Below are positions 32,785-41,852 of a stretch of 64,000 nucleotides of DNA, piece by piece (the first letter of the stretch is position 1; every line of letters begins with the position of its first letter). The notes beneath the pieces are model-generated. The model ran no database searches, was not told where the DNA came from, and saw only the letters and a list, made by a program, of their open reading frames with translations. The stretch spans positions 27,507-91,506 of the forward strand of contig NZ_JACSQM010000010.1 of the NCBI RefSeq assembly GCF_014836645.1. Reading direction: 5' to 3'. Source of the stretch: Fictibacillus norfolkensis. GTDB taxonomy: Bacteria; Bacillota; Bacilli; Bacillales; Fictibacillaceae. A program made the position numbers and the translations under genes.

Positions 32785-33741
32785 TTGAGAGCAGACCGTT
32801 TAATCAGCATCTTATTGCTGCTTCAAAATCATGAAAAAATGACAACAAAAGCTTTGGCAAAAGAATTAGAAGTCACAGAACGAACCATACATCGTGACAT
32901 GGAAGCGTTAAGTGCCGCAGGAATTCCAGTACTAGCCGAACGTGGCAAACATGGTGGATGGCGGCTCGTTGATCAATACAGAACGAGATTGACTGGATTA
33001 AAAGACAGCGAGCTAAAAACGTTGTTTCTTTCCCCTTCTTTTCAGCTGTTAAGTGATCTCGGCTATACAAAAGATTGGAAAGAAGCCCGGCACAAACTGT
33101 TAGCCGCTCTGCCAAACACACTTCAAACACACGCTGATCACTTGTGGAACCGCATCTATATTGATACCGATTCATGGAAACAATCGACTCAAGAGACTAC
33201 TGCACTTGGTTTGCTACAACAAGCAATTTGGGAAGAACGAAAAATAAAGATAACATATGAAAAAGCTAACAAGGAAACATCAGAGAGAACGGTTGAACCA
33301 TTAGGGCTAGTCGCAAAAGGACGAACGTGGTACCTGATTGCGGTATCCATCGAAGATATGAAGAATTTTAGAGTATCTCGAATAAAATCTGTGGAATTAT
33401 TGAACGAAGCATTCATCCGCCCAGCTAATTTTAACCTGGCTGATTATTGGACCGAATCCAAACATCAATTTGTTCAAAATTTACCTGTATTCGAGGTAGA
33501 TGTTGAGGCATCACCTTCGATTATTCAACGGTTATCTTTTAGCGGACGCTTTGCTCAGGTAGTTAGTACTGGCTCACCGAATGAAAACGGATGGATACCC
33601 GTAAAACTGACGTTTGATACAAAACAAGAAGCGGCCGCCTATATCATAGGGTTTGGTGATCAAATGAAAATCGTTTCTCCTCATTCATTGATTGAATCTG
33701 TTAAGGAAATTGGAGAATGTGCACTATCTCTATATAGATAA
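32785..33741 (+). CDS. YafY-type regulator (HTH_11 + WYL domain)
   Basis: Start set at TTG 32785 behind AGGAGTG, giving 318 residues that begin RADRLISILLLLQNHEKM, the usual family start. The N-terminal HTH reads TKALAKELEVTERTIHRDME. The WYL domain has EPLGLVAKGRTWYLIAVSIE and FRVSRIKSVELL, expected to sense a nucleic acid or other ligand. The C-terminus (VDVEASPSIIQRLSFSGRFA) is the WCX extension. It likely controls the divergent SDR gene. Confidence 0.85.
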   Translation: MRADRLISILLLLQNHEKMTTKALAKELEVTERTIHRDMEALSAAGIPVLAERGKHGGWRLVDQYRTRLTGLKDSELKTLFLSPSFQLLSDLGYTKDWKEARHKLLAALPNTLQTHADHLWNRIYIDTDSWKQSTQETTALGLLQQAIWEERKIKITYEKANKETSERTVEPLGLVAKGRTWYLIAVSIEDMKNFRVSRIKSVELLNEAFIRPANFNLADYWTESKHQFVQNLPVFEVDVEASPSIIQRLSFSGRFAQVVSTGSPNENGWIPVKLTFDTKQEAAAYIIGFGDQMKIVSPHSLIESVKEIGECALSLYR

Positions 33742-33970
33742 AGATTGAACTCTGTAAGTTAACGGGTGTTCTTTTGAAGTAAAAAAAGTTAATAAACATA
33801 GAGAATCGTAAAAAAGCACTGCAATTGACCTCACTCTTAATTGTTAGTGTCCATTTTAAATTCAACTAATATTTATGAGAGAAAATTAATTATGTTAAAT
33901 ATAGGAAGGAAGATTGTAAAAACATGTAGAAATATACAGATAAATGGAAAATTCAGTAGGTGATAATAAT

Positions 33971-35215
33971 ATGCGAAGAGTTGTAGTGACAGGCATGGGA
34001 GCCATTACTCCCCTAGGTAATTCGGTTGAGGAGACTTGGAATAAACTAATTCACGGAGAGTCCGGCATCGGTAAACTTACTCGTTTTGACTCAACCAATT
34101 TTTCCGCAAAAACAGCTGCAGAAGTTAAAGATTTTAGGCTTTCAAACTATATTCAGGTTAACGAAAGACATCGTATGGATCGGTTCACTGAATACGCCGT
34201 CGCTTCTTCTATCATGGCCATTCAAGATGCAAACATGATACCGGGTAAAACGGTTCATGAAGAACGAGTTGGCGTATCATTCGGCACAGCGATTGGGGGT
34301 ATCGAAAGTTTTGAAAATACCTATAAAGACCTGCAGAACGGGGGTTATCAAAATCTCTATCCCTTTTCTACAACAACGGTTATTTCAAATATGGCAGCGA
34401 GCCAAGTCGCGATTGCAATCGGAGCTAAAGGCGTTAATACATGTGTCGTATTATCCTGTGCTTCCGGGTCAAATGCGATAGGAGATGCATATCGAGCAAT
34501 TCAGAGAGGTGATGCAGAAGTGATAGTGGCTGGAGGTTCAGAAGCCTCACTGACTCCCCTTGGAATCGGGGCTTTCTGTGCCATGGGAGCTATATCCACT
34601 AATCCTGACCCTAAAGGTGCTTGCAGACCTTTTGATAAGAACAGAGATGGCTTAGTAATGGGAGAAGGTGCAGGTGGTATCGTGTTAGAATCCCTTGATA
34701 CAGCATTGAGTCGGCAAGCAAAGATTTATGGTGAGATCGTAGGTTACTCAACTGTTTCAGATGCTTATCATATTACGAGCCCCGCTCCAGGCGGCGAGGG
34801 AGCAGTTCGAGCGATGAATGGTGCATTATCAGAATCCCGTTTGACGCTTGAAGACATTGAGTATATTAACGCACACGGTACGAGTACCACCTATAATGAT
34901 AGATTTGAAACAGAAGCTATAAAAAGCTTCTTAAAGACAAGAGCTTACGACGTCCCGATCAGTTCCACTAAATCTATGACAGGTCACATGATGGGTGCTG
35001 CGGGTGCAGTAGAAGCCATCTTTACACTTCTTGCTATTGAGACGGGAATAATTCCGCCGACTGTCAACCTACATACTCCTGATGAAGCATGCGATTTGGA
35101 TTATGTACCAAATGAAGCCAGAAAAACAACGATAAAAGCAGCACTTAGTAATGCACTTGGCTTTGGTGGACACAACACTGCCCTACTTTTTAAAAAGTTT
35201 GAAGATCGTTTATAA
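33971..35215 (+). CDS. fabF: Beta-ketoacyl-ACP synthase II (FabF-type)
   Basis: Start set at ATG 33971 behind AGGTGATAAT. The 414-residue enzyme has the active-site Cys in CVVLSCASGSNAIGDA and the two His in INAHGTSTTYND and MTGHMMGAAGAVEA. Its N-terminus RRVVVTGMGAITPLGNSVEE is typical. It condenses malonyl-ACP with acyl-ACP in fatty-acid elongation. It is not beside fabH but is followed 14 nt later by a CPBP membrane protease gene, so it may be an extra copy serving a special acyl product. Confidence 0.88.
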   Translation: MRRVVVTGMGAITPLGNSVEETWNKLIHGESGIGKLTRFDSTNFSAKTAAEVKDFRLSNYIQVNERHRMDRFTEYAVASSIMAIQDANMIPGKTVHEERVGVSFGTAIGGIESFENTYKDLQNGGYQNLYPFSTTTVISNMAASQVAIAIGAKGVNTCVVLSCASGSNAIGDAYRAIQRGDAEVIVAGGSEASLTPLGIGAFCAMGAISTNPDPKGACRPFDKNRDGLVMGEGAGGIVLESLDTALSRQAKIYGEIVGYSTVSDAYHITSPAPGGEGAVRAMNGALSESRLTLEDIEYINAHGTSTTYNDRFETEAIKSFLKTRAYDVPISSTKSMTGHMMGAAGAVEAIFTLLAIETGIIPPTVNLHTPDEACDLDYVPNEARKTTIKAALSNALGFGGHNTALLFKKFEDRL

Positions 35216-35229
35216 AGGAGAGATCAGTT

Positions 35230-36012
35230 ATACAACTTGTTAGAAATTATGGCATAGTATTCGTTTACTCAAGTTTGTTTTTTCTTAGCATTATCTTATT
35301 TTCAAACAGGTGGTACACCTGGGGAGCGTTTTCTGTGTTATCGTTGTTCCTACTTTATACAACAAACTCTAAATATCGTTCCACCCTAACCCTATTCATC
35401 TTCTTTTCGTTAGGGTTGACTTTGTATATTTTAGGAATGGACTTAATTGCCCAGTGGGGACTTTCCATAGAAACAAAGATTATCTTAAATAGAAGTTTAC
35501 TTTTATTTATAGTCATAGGAGCAGGCATCTCTTTAAAACTTACTAAACAAAAAGTGAATCTTTTTACAGTGATGCCGAACTGGAATGGTCGGATCGTATT
35601 TCCTCATCATACGATAAAAACTCTAACCTTTTTAGTGTTTGGAATGCTTGGGTCAACGACAATCTTTTTACCTCTTTTATTTGTAGAGAACACAAGCTTA
35701 ACGCGATCACTTCTTATATTTGCACTGTTCTTTTCACTGATTAATGCTGTTCTAGAGGAAATACTTTGGAGAGGAATATTGTTGTCTTCTCTAAAAGAAT
35801 ACATCTCTACCTTTTATGCTGTCCTCATTACTAGTATCGGATTCGGTCTGTTACATCTATCTATCGGAATTCCACTTGTCATGAGTCTGCTGTTTTCGTT
35901 TGGAGGACTTTTTTATGCTTTTATTGTCTTAAAGACAAATAGTATATATCCTGCCATCGTGTTTCATTTTGTCATAAACATAGGTATGGTTCTTAACGGT
36001 TGGATATTATAA
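35230..36012 (+). CDS. CPBP-family intramembrane protease with apparent ATA start
   Basis: Membrane protein with about 7-8 helices and the CPBP (Abi) motifs: LEEILWRGILLSSLKEY (E-E-x3-R), SIGFGLLHLSIGIPLVMSLL (His) and YPAIVFHFVINIGMVLNGW (second His and Asn). The first normal start is TTG 35275 without a site, but AAGGAG (35215-35220) lies 9 nt before ATA 35230. The codons between read QLVRNYGIVFVYSS, which complete the first helix. Either ATA is the start or one base is missing (GTTGATA would give TTG). Family members process prenylated or membrane-inserted peptides, or give bacteriocin immunity. Confidence 0.7.
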   Translation: MQLVRNYGIVFVYSSLFFLSIILFSNRWYTWGAFSVLSLFLLYTTNSKYRSTLTLFIFFSLGLTLYILGMDLIAQWGLSIETKIILNRSLLLFIVIGAGISLKLTKQKVNLFTVMPNWNGRIVFPHHTIKTLTFLVFGMLGSTTIFLPLLFVENTSLTRSLLIFALFFSLINAVLEEILWRGILLSSLKEYISTFYAVLITSIGFGLLHLSIGIPLVMSLLFSFGGLFYAFIVLKTNSIYPAIVFHFVINIGMVLNGWIL

Positions 36013-36075
36013 ATTTGTTTTAAAAGGATAGGTTCTTGCCTCAAAATCTAAAACAGAAGTCTAAAAATAAACAAA

Positions 36076-36106
36076 TAAAAAGAGTACCCGACTTGTGGTA
36101 CTCTTC
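36076..36106. terminator. Convergent terminator
   Basis: AGAGTACC (36081-36088) pairs with GGTACTCT (36097-36104), A-run left and T-rich right, between the convergent CPBP and 36113 genes. Confidence 0.65.
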
Positions 36107-36112
36107 TATTCA

Positions 36113-36460
36113 TTATCTACCAGTTTCCTTAAATGCGTACTTATAAAGGGTTCTGAAGTAAACAAAAAGAAAAATAAAAACGACCAATGAGGAAAATATG
36201 AATTCATCATTTGAATGAATCCGTAGATATTTCTCTCGTGAAACCAATAACATGAAACCCATTCTGTAGAGAAGGTCAAATACGAAGAAAATTTTCCAAA
36301 AGATCTTTCGAAAGATTTCTTTTTTGTAAACATATCCATAGATACCTAAAACGCCTACCACCGTGATGATCAGATTCATCAACTCACGGAAATTGCTCAT
36401 ATCAATCCACAGAAAGTTGTACGTGGAAATCAACAAGAAACACCAAAAGTATATCTTCAA
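36113..36460 (-). CDS. Small multi-span membrane protein
   Basis: The 115-residue protein has helices at about 3-22, 28-45, 55-73 and 88-104 (LVVFIFLFVYFRTLYKY) with basic loops (YKKEIFRKIFWKIF). No family recognised. A site (GAGG) precedes the ATG. Monocistronic between two terminators or gaps. Confidence 0.55.
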   Translation of the reverse strand: MKIYFWCFLLISTYNFLWIDMSNFRELMNLIITVVGVLGIYGYVYKKEIFRKIFWKIFFVFDLLYRMGFMLLVSREKYLRIHSNDEFIFSSLVVFIFLFVYFRTLYKYAFKETGR

Positions 36461-36639
36461 ACATGCACCTCTTTCTTCAGGTTATAGAGAGAGATATTAT
36501 CATATACCCTTTGCACCGTTTTGGTTCACCCGTTGAAATAATTTGTTGTTTAACAATATTCATATCACTTAAAAAAGATATCTTCATAGGAAAAGCCATT
36601 TTTAGTATATTAACTTGAAGTAATTTCGATTATCTAAGG

Positions 36640-37542
36640 TTACTTAATCGACTTCGGTTTAAGAGCATTAGTTCTAAAGTTAATTGGAACATTCCCCCAT
36701 ACAATACCTAATAAGATGATCAAAACTCCCATCCATTGTATCCAATCAACCGTTTCGTTTAAGACAAACAAAGAAAGTAAGATTGCCACTGGTAACTCAG
36801 ATGCTGTTAATATTGACCCTGTCCCTGGACCCAAATGTGGCATTCCAATTGAAAATAATATAGGTGGAATTACAACTCCAAATAAGCCTAACAAGATTCC
36901 ATATGGAGCAATGTTAAATAAAGACGTTGTATCCATTAAAGAGAATGGTTTAACAATTAATACAACGATCAACAAACCTCCAGTTGAAAAAATTGCACTT
37001 CTCTGTAAAGCCGGTACTTCTTTTTCCACCATACTGCTTATAACTAGAAAAACAGAATAAGAACAAGCCGCGAGAATACCCCAAACAGTACCTTCCAAAC
37101 CAATTGTTTTCTCTCCTGAAGAGAATAGACTTGCAGCAAGACTCGATCCAATTAACACAATGAATATGGATACAGTTTTCTGAGTGGTAGGTTTATGCTT
37201 TAAGATGACCCATTCTACCAATGCTCCTATCCATATAAACTGAAATAAAAACAAAATCGCTAGTGAAGCATCTAGTGTTTCTAATGAATAGTAGTAGAAG
37301 ATACCAGTTAACCCCATCGGAAAACCACATATGAGCAATTTCATAATCTGATTTAAGCTTAGTTTCTTTTTGTTAAAAAATAATGCAAGTATCCATATTA
37401 AAATCGTACCAATAACAAACTGAATTCCTGTAACTTCTGACATATTAAATCCAGATTCATATGCAAGCTTTACAAACGTAGACAATACACCAAAACTACA
37501 ACCTCCTAGAAATACACAACTTATATAAATCCAACTTTTCAT
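36640..37542 (-). CDS. EamA/DMT-family transporter
   Basis: Start chosen at ATG 37542 behind GAGGGGGATCATA. The 300-residue protein has ten helices as two five-helix EamA repeats; the repeat ends are marked by ILFLFQFIWIGALVEWVILK and LTASELPVAILLSLFVLNET, the typical P-x-A-x-L helix 9 pattern. DMT transporters export amino acids or metabolites, or take up nucleotides sugars; substrate unknown. Confidence 0.82.
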   Translation of the reverse strand: MKSWIYISCVFLGGCSFGVLSTFVKLAYESGFNMSEVTGIQFVIGTILIWILALFFNKKKLSLNQIMKLLICGFPMGLTGIFYYYSLETLDASLAILFLFQFIWIGALVEWVILKHKPTTQKTVSIFIVLIGSSLAASLFSSGEKTIGLEGTVWGILAACSYSVFLVISSMVEKEVPALQRSAIFSTGGLLIVVLIVKPFSLMDTTSLFNIAPYGILLGLFGVVIPPILFSIGMPHLGPGTGSILTASELPVAILLSLFVLNETVDWIQWMGVLIILLGIVWGNVPINFRTNALKPKSIK

Positions 37543-37565
37543 TATGATCCCCCTCATCATTTCCA

Positions 37566-37605
37566 TAAAAAAAAACCACACAATTATCAAACGATAATTG
37601 TGTGG
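37566..37605 (-). terminator. Strong terminator of the gerA gene
   Basis: CCACACAATTATC (37576-37588) and GATAATTGTGTGG (37593-37605) form a perfect 13-bp stem with a four-base loop; a run of T's follows on the minus strand. Confidence 0.85.
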
Positions 37606-37705
37606 CGAAAAAAGAATAGATCTTTAAAAATCCACGACCAAAGTTTTAAATATTTATAGGCATTATAACAATTAAATTAATAAAAAGACAATAGCTACTG
37701 CTTTA

Positions 37706-39151
37706 TTATGAATTAGTATTAGGGTAATCATGTTGAATATTGTTAAGCTTTGCTAACCTGCCTCGATAAAACGTATCTTTAAACTCTTCCATTCGAAAAG
37801 GTATGATTGGTGATAAAAAGGGAACTCCCACAGATCGTAGAGAAGCCATATAAAGAATAAGTATTGTAGTAGCAATTACTAAACCAAAGAAACTAAAGAA
37901 ATATCCAATAAATAAAAACAAAAGACGTAAGGTATAAATAGGTGCTCGCATTCCTTTATTAATTATGAGAAAAGATGCTAAAAAAGTAATTCCGATAGTA
38001 ATTAAACTCGCTGGGTGTATAAGCTTTGCACTCACGGCTGTTTCACCAATAACAATCGTTGCAACTAAAGAAATCAAAATAATAGCATTTTGAGGCACTC
38101 TAAATGTAGCGTCTATTAACATAACTATAAGTATTATAAGTAGCAGCATACTCCAAAAAGTTGGGATCAGTTCATCACCTTTAAACAGCGTTTTTGATAT
38201 TTTCCCAGGTAAATCATCGGCATAAAATTTAGACATAACTACATAAATAGCTGGTAAATAAATTGACATAAGAAAAGCAAAAATTCTAATGAGACGAATA
38301 GTAAATCTTCCATTCTTTTGATAGTATTCGTCAGGAGATTGGATCGAAGATACAAACAATCCAGGTAAAATAATGCCATAAGGATTTCCGTCAATGAAGA
38401 TGATTACTTTTCCTTCATATAAAGAAGATATTATGACATCTGGGCGTTCGGATTCATCACTTAAATTAAACAGAGAATACTTCCCATCAATTTCTTCTGT
38501 GATTAATCTTGCTTCAAGTATGTAATTTACTGAGATTCTGTCAATTAAATCACGAACTGTTTCTAATACATCTTCATCAACGATATTTCTTAGAAAAAGC
38601 ATAGATACTTTTGTTTTAGAATAATTCCCTATATCTTTAGACTCGATAGACAAAAATGGTGTTTTCATCATTCCAAGAATTAAACTAACATTGGTTTCTA
38701 ATTTTTCTGTAAACCCAACCATTGGTCCTCTTGGCGAACGCTCGCTAGTTGCTTTCTCTATACTCCGCTCTTTTAACATTGCCGTTTTAGCAATGATTCC
38801 CCTATCCTGACCTTCAATAAGTAATACTGTACTTCCACTTAAAATAGAATCTATAATTTCAACAAATGTTGAGGTTATATTTACGTTTGCTGTTTCAATT
38901 ACTTCAACAGCAATTTTATCTATAAGCGATTCACCTTTATTCAAGGTTATACTACATGATTTAAGTGGTTTTATAATATATTCTTGAATGTTATCTGTTT
39001 TGGCTATTCCTTCAAGAAATAACAGATTAATTGTTAAGTCATTTGAATTCCCTCTCACCTTTCTCACGGTCAAGTTTTGCTTATTTTGAATACTATCCTT
39101 AATTTTTTTCACATTTATTTGAAGTGAATTATGTAATTCTGCATTGTTCAT
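37706..39151 (-). CDS. GerA-family spore germination protein (A subunit)
   Basis: The 481-residue protein has the soluble N-terminal domain (ITLNKGESLIDKIAVEVIET; SGSTVLLIEGQDRGIIAKTA; PRGPMVGFTEKLETNVSLI) and a C-terminal membrane domain with about five helices starting at RLIRIFAFLMSIYLPAIYVV, including HPASLITIGITFLASF and SLRSVGVPFLSPIIPFR. This is the A subunit of a germinant receptor in the spore inner membrane. No B or C subunit gene is adjacent on either side, so it is an orphan that may pair with subunits elsewhere. The ends are bounded by terminators. Confidence 0.88.
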   Translation of the reverse strand: MNNAELHNSLQINVKKIKDSIQNKQNLTVRKVRGNSNDLTINLLFLEGIAKTDNIQEYIIKPLKSCSITLNKGESLIDKIAVEVIETANVNITSTFVEIIDSILSGSTVLLIEGQDRGIIAKTAMLKERSIEKATSERSPRGPMVGFTEKLETNVSLILGMMKTPFLSIESKDIGNYSKTKVSMLFLRNIVDEDVLETVRDLIDRISVNYILEARLITEEIDGKYSLFNLSDESERPDVIISSLYEGKVIIFIDGNPYGIILPGLFVSSIQSPDEYYQKNGRFTIRLIRIFAFLMSIYLPAIYVVMSKFYADDLPGKISKTLFKGDELIPTFWSMLLLIILIVMLIDATFRVPQNAIILISLVATIVIGETAVSAKLIHPASLITIGITFLASFLIINKGMRAPIYTLRLLFLFIGYFFSFFGLVIATTILILYMASLRSVGVPFLSPIIPFRMEEFKDTFYRGRLAKLNNIQHDYPNTNS

Positions 39152-39337
39152 TGTTTTTCCACCTTATTTATAGTCCGTATCAGTATGTTCATAAAAAAGG
39201 TAAAAAAGACGTTTTGAGACTTATTTTAGAAATTACTAAAATGGACATTGTTTGTTAATATCGAACAACTCCGTGATAAAAAGAAATGGACTCTGCGGTG
39301 AATAAACTAATATAAAAACAATTAACAAGCAGTTACG

Positions 39338-39367
39338 AAAAAAACCGCAACGTATTACGCTGCGATT
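39338..39367 (-). terminator. Terminator of the kynA gene
   Basis: CCGCAACG (39345-39352) folds onto CGCTGCG (39358-39364) with one G-U pair; a run of seven T's follows on the minus strand. Confidence 0.65.
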
Positions 39368-39405
39368 TGAATGTTTGATATTTAATTTTTTCTTTTATCC
39401 CAATC

Positions 39406-40254
39406 TTAAATACTCGTACGCAGATCCCAAAGCTCTGGGAAGAAACGTTGATCTAATACTTTTTTAAGATAGTTCACACCTGAAGATCCACCTGTTCCTA
39501 CTTTGAAACCGATGATACGTTCAACTGTTTTCATGTGACGGAATCGCCACTGCTGTAGCCAGTCTTCAATATCTACAAGCTTTTCTGCTAATTCATACAG
39601 ATCCCAATACTTTTCAACGTTTCGGTATACTTCTAGCCAAGCTGCTTCTACTGATGCGTTATATTCATAACGTTTTGTTACATCACGGTTCAGTACTTCG
39701 TCATCGATTTGAAGCCCCGCTTTTGCAAGCGCCTGAATGGACACATCGTACAAGCTTGGTGTATGAAGAGCAGCCGTTAGCTGTTCGTGAAGGTCTGCGT
39801 CTTTTTTGTAAATTTCTAAAATGTGCGGTGTTTTATAACCGAGTGCAAATTCAATCATTCGATATTGATACGATTGAAAGCCTGATGCTTGTCCAAGCTT
39901 ATCACGAAACTCCATATATTCTGCTGGTGTTAGGGTTGAAAGTACATCCCATGATTCGATGATCTGAGATTGAATCTTAGACACACGTGCTAACATCTTG
40001 AACGCAGAATGAAGGTTTCCGTCTTTAATGGAAGAAATCGCTGAACGTGTTTCGTGAAGGATAAGCTTCATCCATAGTTCTGATACTTGGTGGATAATGA
40101 TAAACAACATTTCATCGTGATGACCGGATAGCCTGTTCTGCCCTGACAAGATCTTATCTAGGTTCAGATACTCACCATACGTCATTTGATTGATAAAGTC
40201 CGTGTGAAGTCCTTTTTCTGTTTCTTTGCTGTCCAATTTTTTCTGTTCTGTCAT
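39406..40254 (-). CDS. kynA: Tryptophan 2,3-dioxygenase
   Basis: Start chosen at ATG 40254 behind GGGGGAG; 282 residues. Recognised by [40 protein letters not shown] (substrate/haem pocket), [18 protein letters not shown], and the C-terminal [20 protein letters not shown] then [11 protein letters not shown], which carries the proximal haem His. The haem enzyme opens the indole ring of L-Trp to N-formylkynurenine. kynB and kynU are not next to it, so the rest of the pathway must be elsewhere or absent. Confidence 0.92.
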   Translation of the reverse strand: MTEQKKLDSKETEKGLHTDFINQMTYGEYLNLDKILSGQNRLSGHHDEMLFIIIHQVSELWMKLILHETRSAISSIKDGNLHSAFKMLARVSKIQSQIIESWDVLSTLTPAEYMEFRDKLGQASGFQSYQYRMIEFALGYKTPHILEIYKKDADLHEQLTAALHTPSLYDVSIQALAKAGLQIDDEVLNRDVTKRYEYNASVEAAWLEVYRNVEKYWDLYELAEKLVDIEDWLQQWRFRHMKTVERIIGFKVGTGGSSGVNYLKKVLDQRFFPELWDLRTSI

Positions 40255-40340
40255 TGAAATCCACTCCCCCGACAAATTACTGGTATGTCACCGCTTTCAT
40301 TATACATGATTCTACGTAGGACTTTTTATAAATCTATAGA

Positions 40341-40366
40341 AAAAAAGACCGTGAACCATCACGGCC
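40341..40366 (-). terminator. Terminator overlapping a stop codon
   Basis: GACCGTGA (40347-40354) pairs with TCACGGCC (40359-40366). The stem contains the TGA stop (40361-40359) of the SRPBCC gene, and the T-run follows on the minus strand. Confidence 0.7.
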
Positions 40367-40802
40367 TTTCATTTTCGAGTATCTGTTTAATCTTTAACAA
40401 ATCTTTTTTGTTTGCTTTTTTCATCCTAAATGACATAAAAGGAGTGACTATTTTTGAAAAACCAGCTGGAACCCCTTTGTTGCGGAGTGTCATTTTGGTT
40501 ACACCTTCCTTTTCCGTGTACCACGTATAAGTGGTCTCCATCGGAAAAGGACCATTTGCTGTTCGCATCACCAACTTTTTACCCGGAACATATTCTGTAA
40601 CTTCATATACGTATTCAAGTTTTCGTCCTAAGAAATAAGCGATAAACGCCATTTTTGAACCTATCTGCAGAGGTTTTTCCGTGACCCATCCAACTGAATT
40701 AATGTTATCGTACCATAGTGGTGCATGATCTGGATCAGCAGCATAGTGAGCGACTACGTCTATCGGACGTTCAATAGATATCTCTGTTCTAACATCAACC
40801 AT
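40359..40802 (-). CDS. SRPBCC-family protein
   Basis: The 147-residue protein reads VRTEISIERPIDVVAHYAAD and PDHAPLWYDNINSVGWVTEK, then KMTLRNKGVPAGFSKIVTP and a basic C-terminal helix. This is a polyketide-cyclase-like START fold for a hydrophobic ligand. It follows the ArsR-SRPBCC fusion by 9 nt, and both should be controlled by that regulator. Confidence 0.8.
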   Translation of the reverse strand: MVDVRTEISIERPIDVVAHYAADPDHAPLWYDNINSVGWVTEKPLQIGSKMAFIAYFLGRKLEYVYEVTEYVPGKKLVMRTANGPFPMETTYTWYTEKEGVTKMTLRNKGVPAGFSKIVTPFMSFRMKKANKKDLLKIKQILENERP

Positions 40803-40811
40803 AAGATTCTC

Positions 40812-41594
40812 CTATTTTTGTTCAACGAATTCTTTCAGATTTTCTGCAAGTAGCTCGTTCCAACCGTGGCGGTGAGCTTCTTCCCAATGTGGTTCGAGTA
40901 TTCCAACGGCTTGGTGAGAAAGCTGCAGAACAGTCCGATCACCGTCTTCAATCAATTTGTAAGAATATGAACTATTTACGGACCCACTCATCCCTAGTAA
41001 ACCATTCAATCGAATCTCTTCGTTTCTTTTGTAGTACGTAACATTTCCCCAAAGAGCTCCCTCACCATTTCCCCAATCTTCATAAAAACGTCCTGCAAGT
41101 TTAGGCTCCAAGATTAACTTGGAATCCTTTTCACCTACTCTAAAGTGCCACCAGCTGCTTATATCTTCTGTTAATGCTTTGAACACTGTTTCTTTTTTCG
41201 CTTGTATCACAATCTCTTGCTCGATTTGAAACGAGTCGACCTTGATTTCTTTTGTTTGTTCCATTTTTACATCTTTCCTTTCTTCTACTAAATTTTTGAT
41301 CGCAATCAACGAATTCGCATGTGGTGTTTCGTATTTACTAACCCACCTGTTATATAGCACTTGAAGTGGAATAACGTTCAAATAATTTACTCGTAGTCTA
41401 CCTTTGCGACGGATTGTAATAAGGTTTGCGTCAACCAGTACGCCTAAATGCTTCATGATGGCATACCTTGACACATCGTATTTTTCACTTAATTCACCGG
41501 TCGTGAGTGGCTGGCTTTTGAGATGATCTAGAATATCAATACGGATGGGATGAGATAATGCTTTAAACACTTCTACTAATTCTTCATTTACCAT
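40812..41594 (-). CDS. ArsR-type HTH fused to an SRPBCC (AHSA1) domain
   Basis: Residues 1-90 form a winged HTH (VFKALSHPIRIDILDHLKSQ; LTTGELSEKYDVSRYAIMKH; LGVLVDANLITIRRKGRLR). Residues ~115-260 form an AHSA1 domain (IEQEIVIQAKKETVFKALTE; SWWHFRVGEKDSK; PHWEEAHRHGWNELLAENL). In many bacteria the two parts are separate adjacent genes; here they are one chain, with METTYTW-like text in the SRPBCC neighbour. The fused domain could sense a hydrophobic ligand and release DNA. Two near-identical direct repeats lie in its promoter. Confidence 0.85.
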   Translation of the reverse strand: MVNEELVEVFKALSHPIRIDILDHLKSQPLTTGELSEKYDVSRYAIMKHLGVLVDANLITIRRKGRLRVNYLNVIPLQVLYNRWVSKYETPHANSLIAIKNLVEERKDVKMEQTKEIKVDSFQIEQEIVIQAKKETVFKALTEDISSWWHFRVGEKDSKLILEPKLAGRFYEDWGNGEGALWGNVTYYKRNEEIRLNGLLGMSGSVNSSYSYKLIEDGDRTVLQLSHQAVGILEPHWEEAHRHGWNELLAENLKEFVEQK

Positions 41595-41625
41595 TGAGTT
41601 GTTGCTACACCTGCCTCTTTAATAA

Positions 41626-41670
41626 GTGACTAAAAGGTAACATTTCTAATATGTGACTTTAAGGTAACAT
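41626..41670. promoter_or_regulatory. Direct-repeat operator upstream of the ArsR-SRPBCC gene
   Basis: GTGACTAAAAGGTAACAT (41626-41643) and GTGACTTTAAGGTAACAT (41653-41670) match at 16 of 18 bases, 27 bp apart start to start. Each is an imperfect inverted repeat (GT-AC...GTaAC). Likely the binding sites of the downstream ArsR-type repressor. Confidence 0.55.
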
Positions 41671-41790
41671 ATAATTACGCCTATGTCTACTTTTTAATTT
41701 AGAGTAAAGTTTATTTGTTCTTGATCGATCTTTTGGAATAAGACATGTTTTTTAAAATTACTCCAACATTCTTGTATCCCTTTGTATCAC

Positions 41791-41842
41791 AACCAAAAAA
41801 AGAACTCTTCAAATAAATATCTGAATTTGAAGAGTTCTTTCC
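41791..41842 (-). terminator. Strong terminator of the giant repeat-protein gene
   Basis: AAAGAACTCTTCAAAT (41799-41814) pairs perfectly over 16 bp with ATTTGAAGAGTTCTTT (41825-41840), T-run on the minus strand, 12 nt after the stop. Confidence 0.85.
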
Positions 41843-41852
41843 ATTTTTTAAC

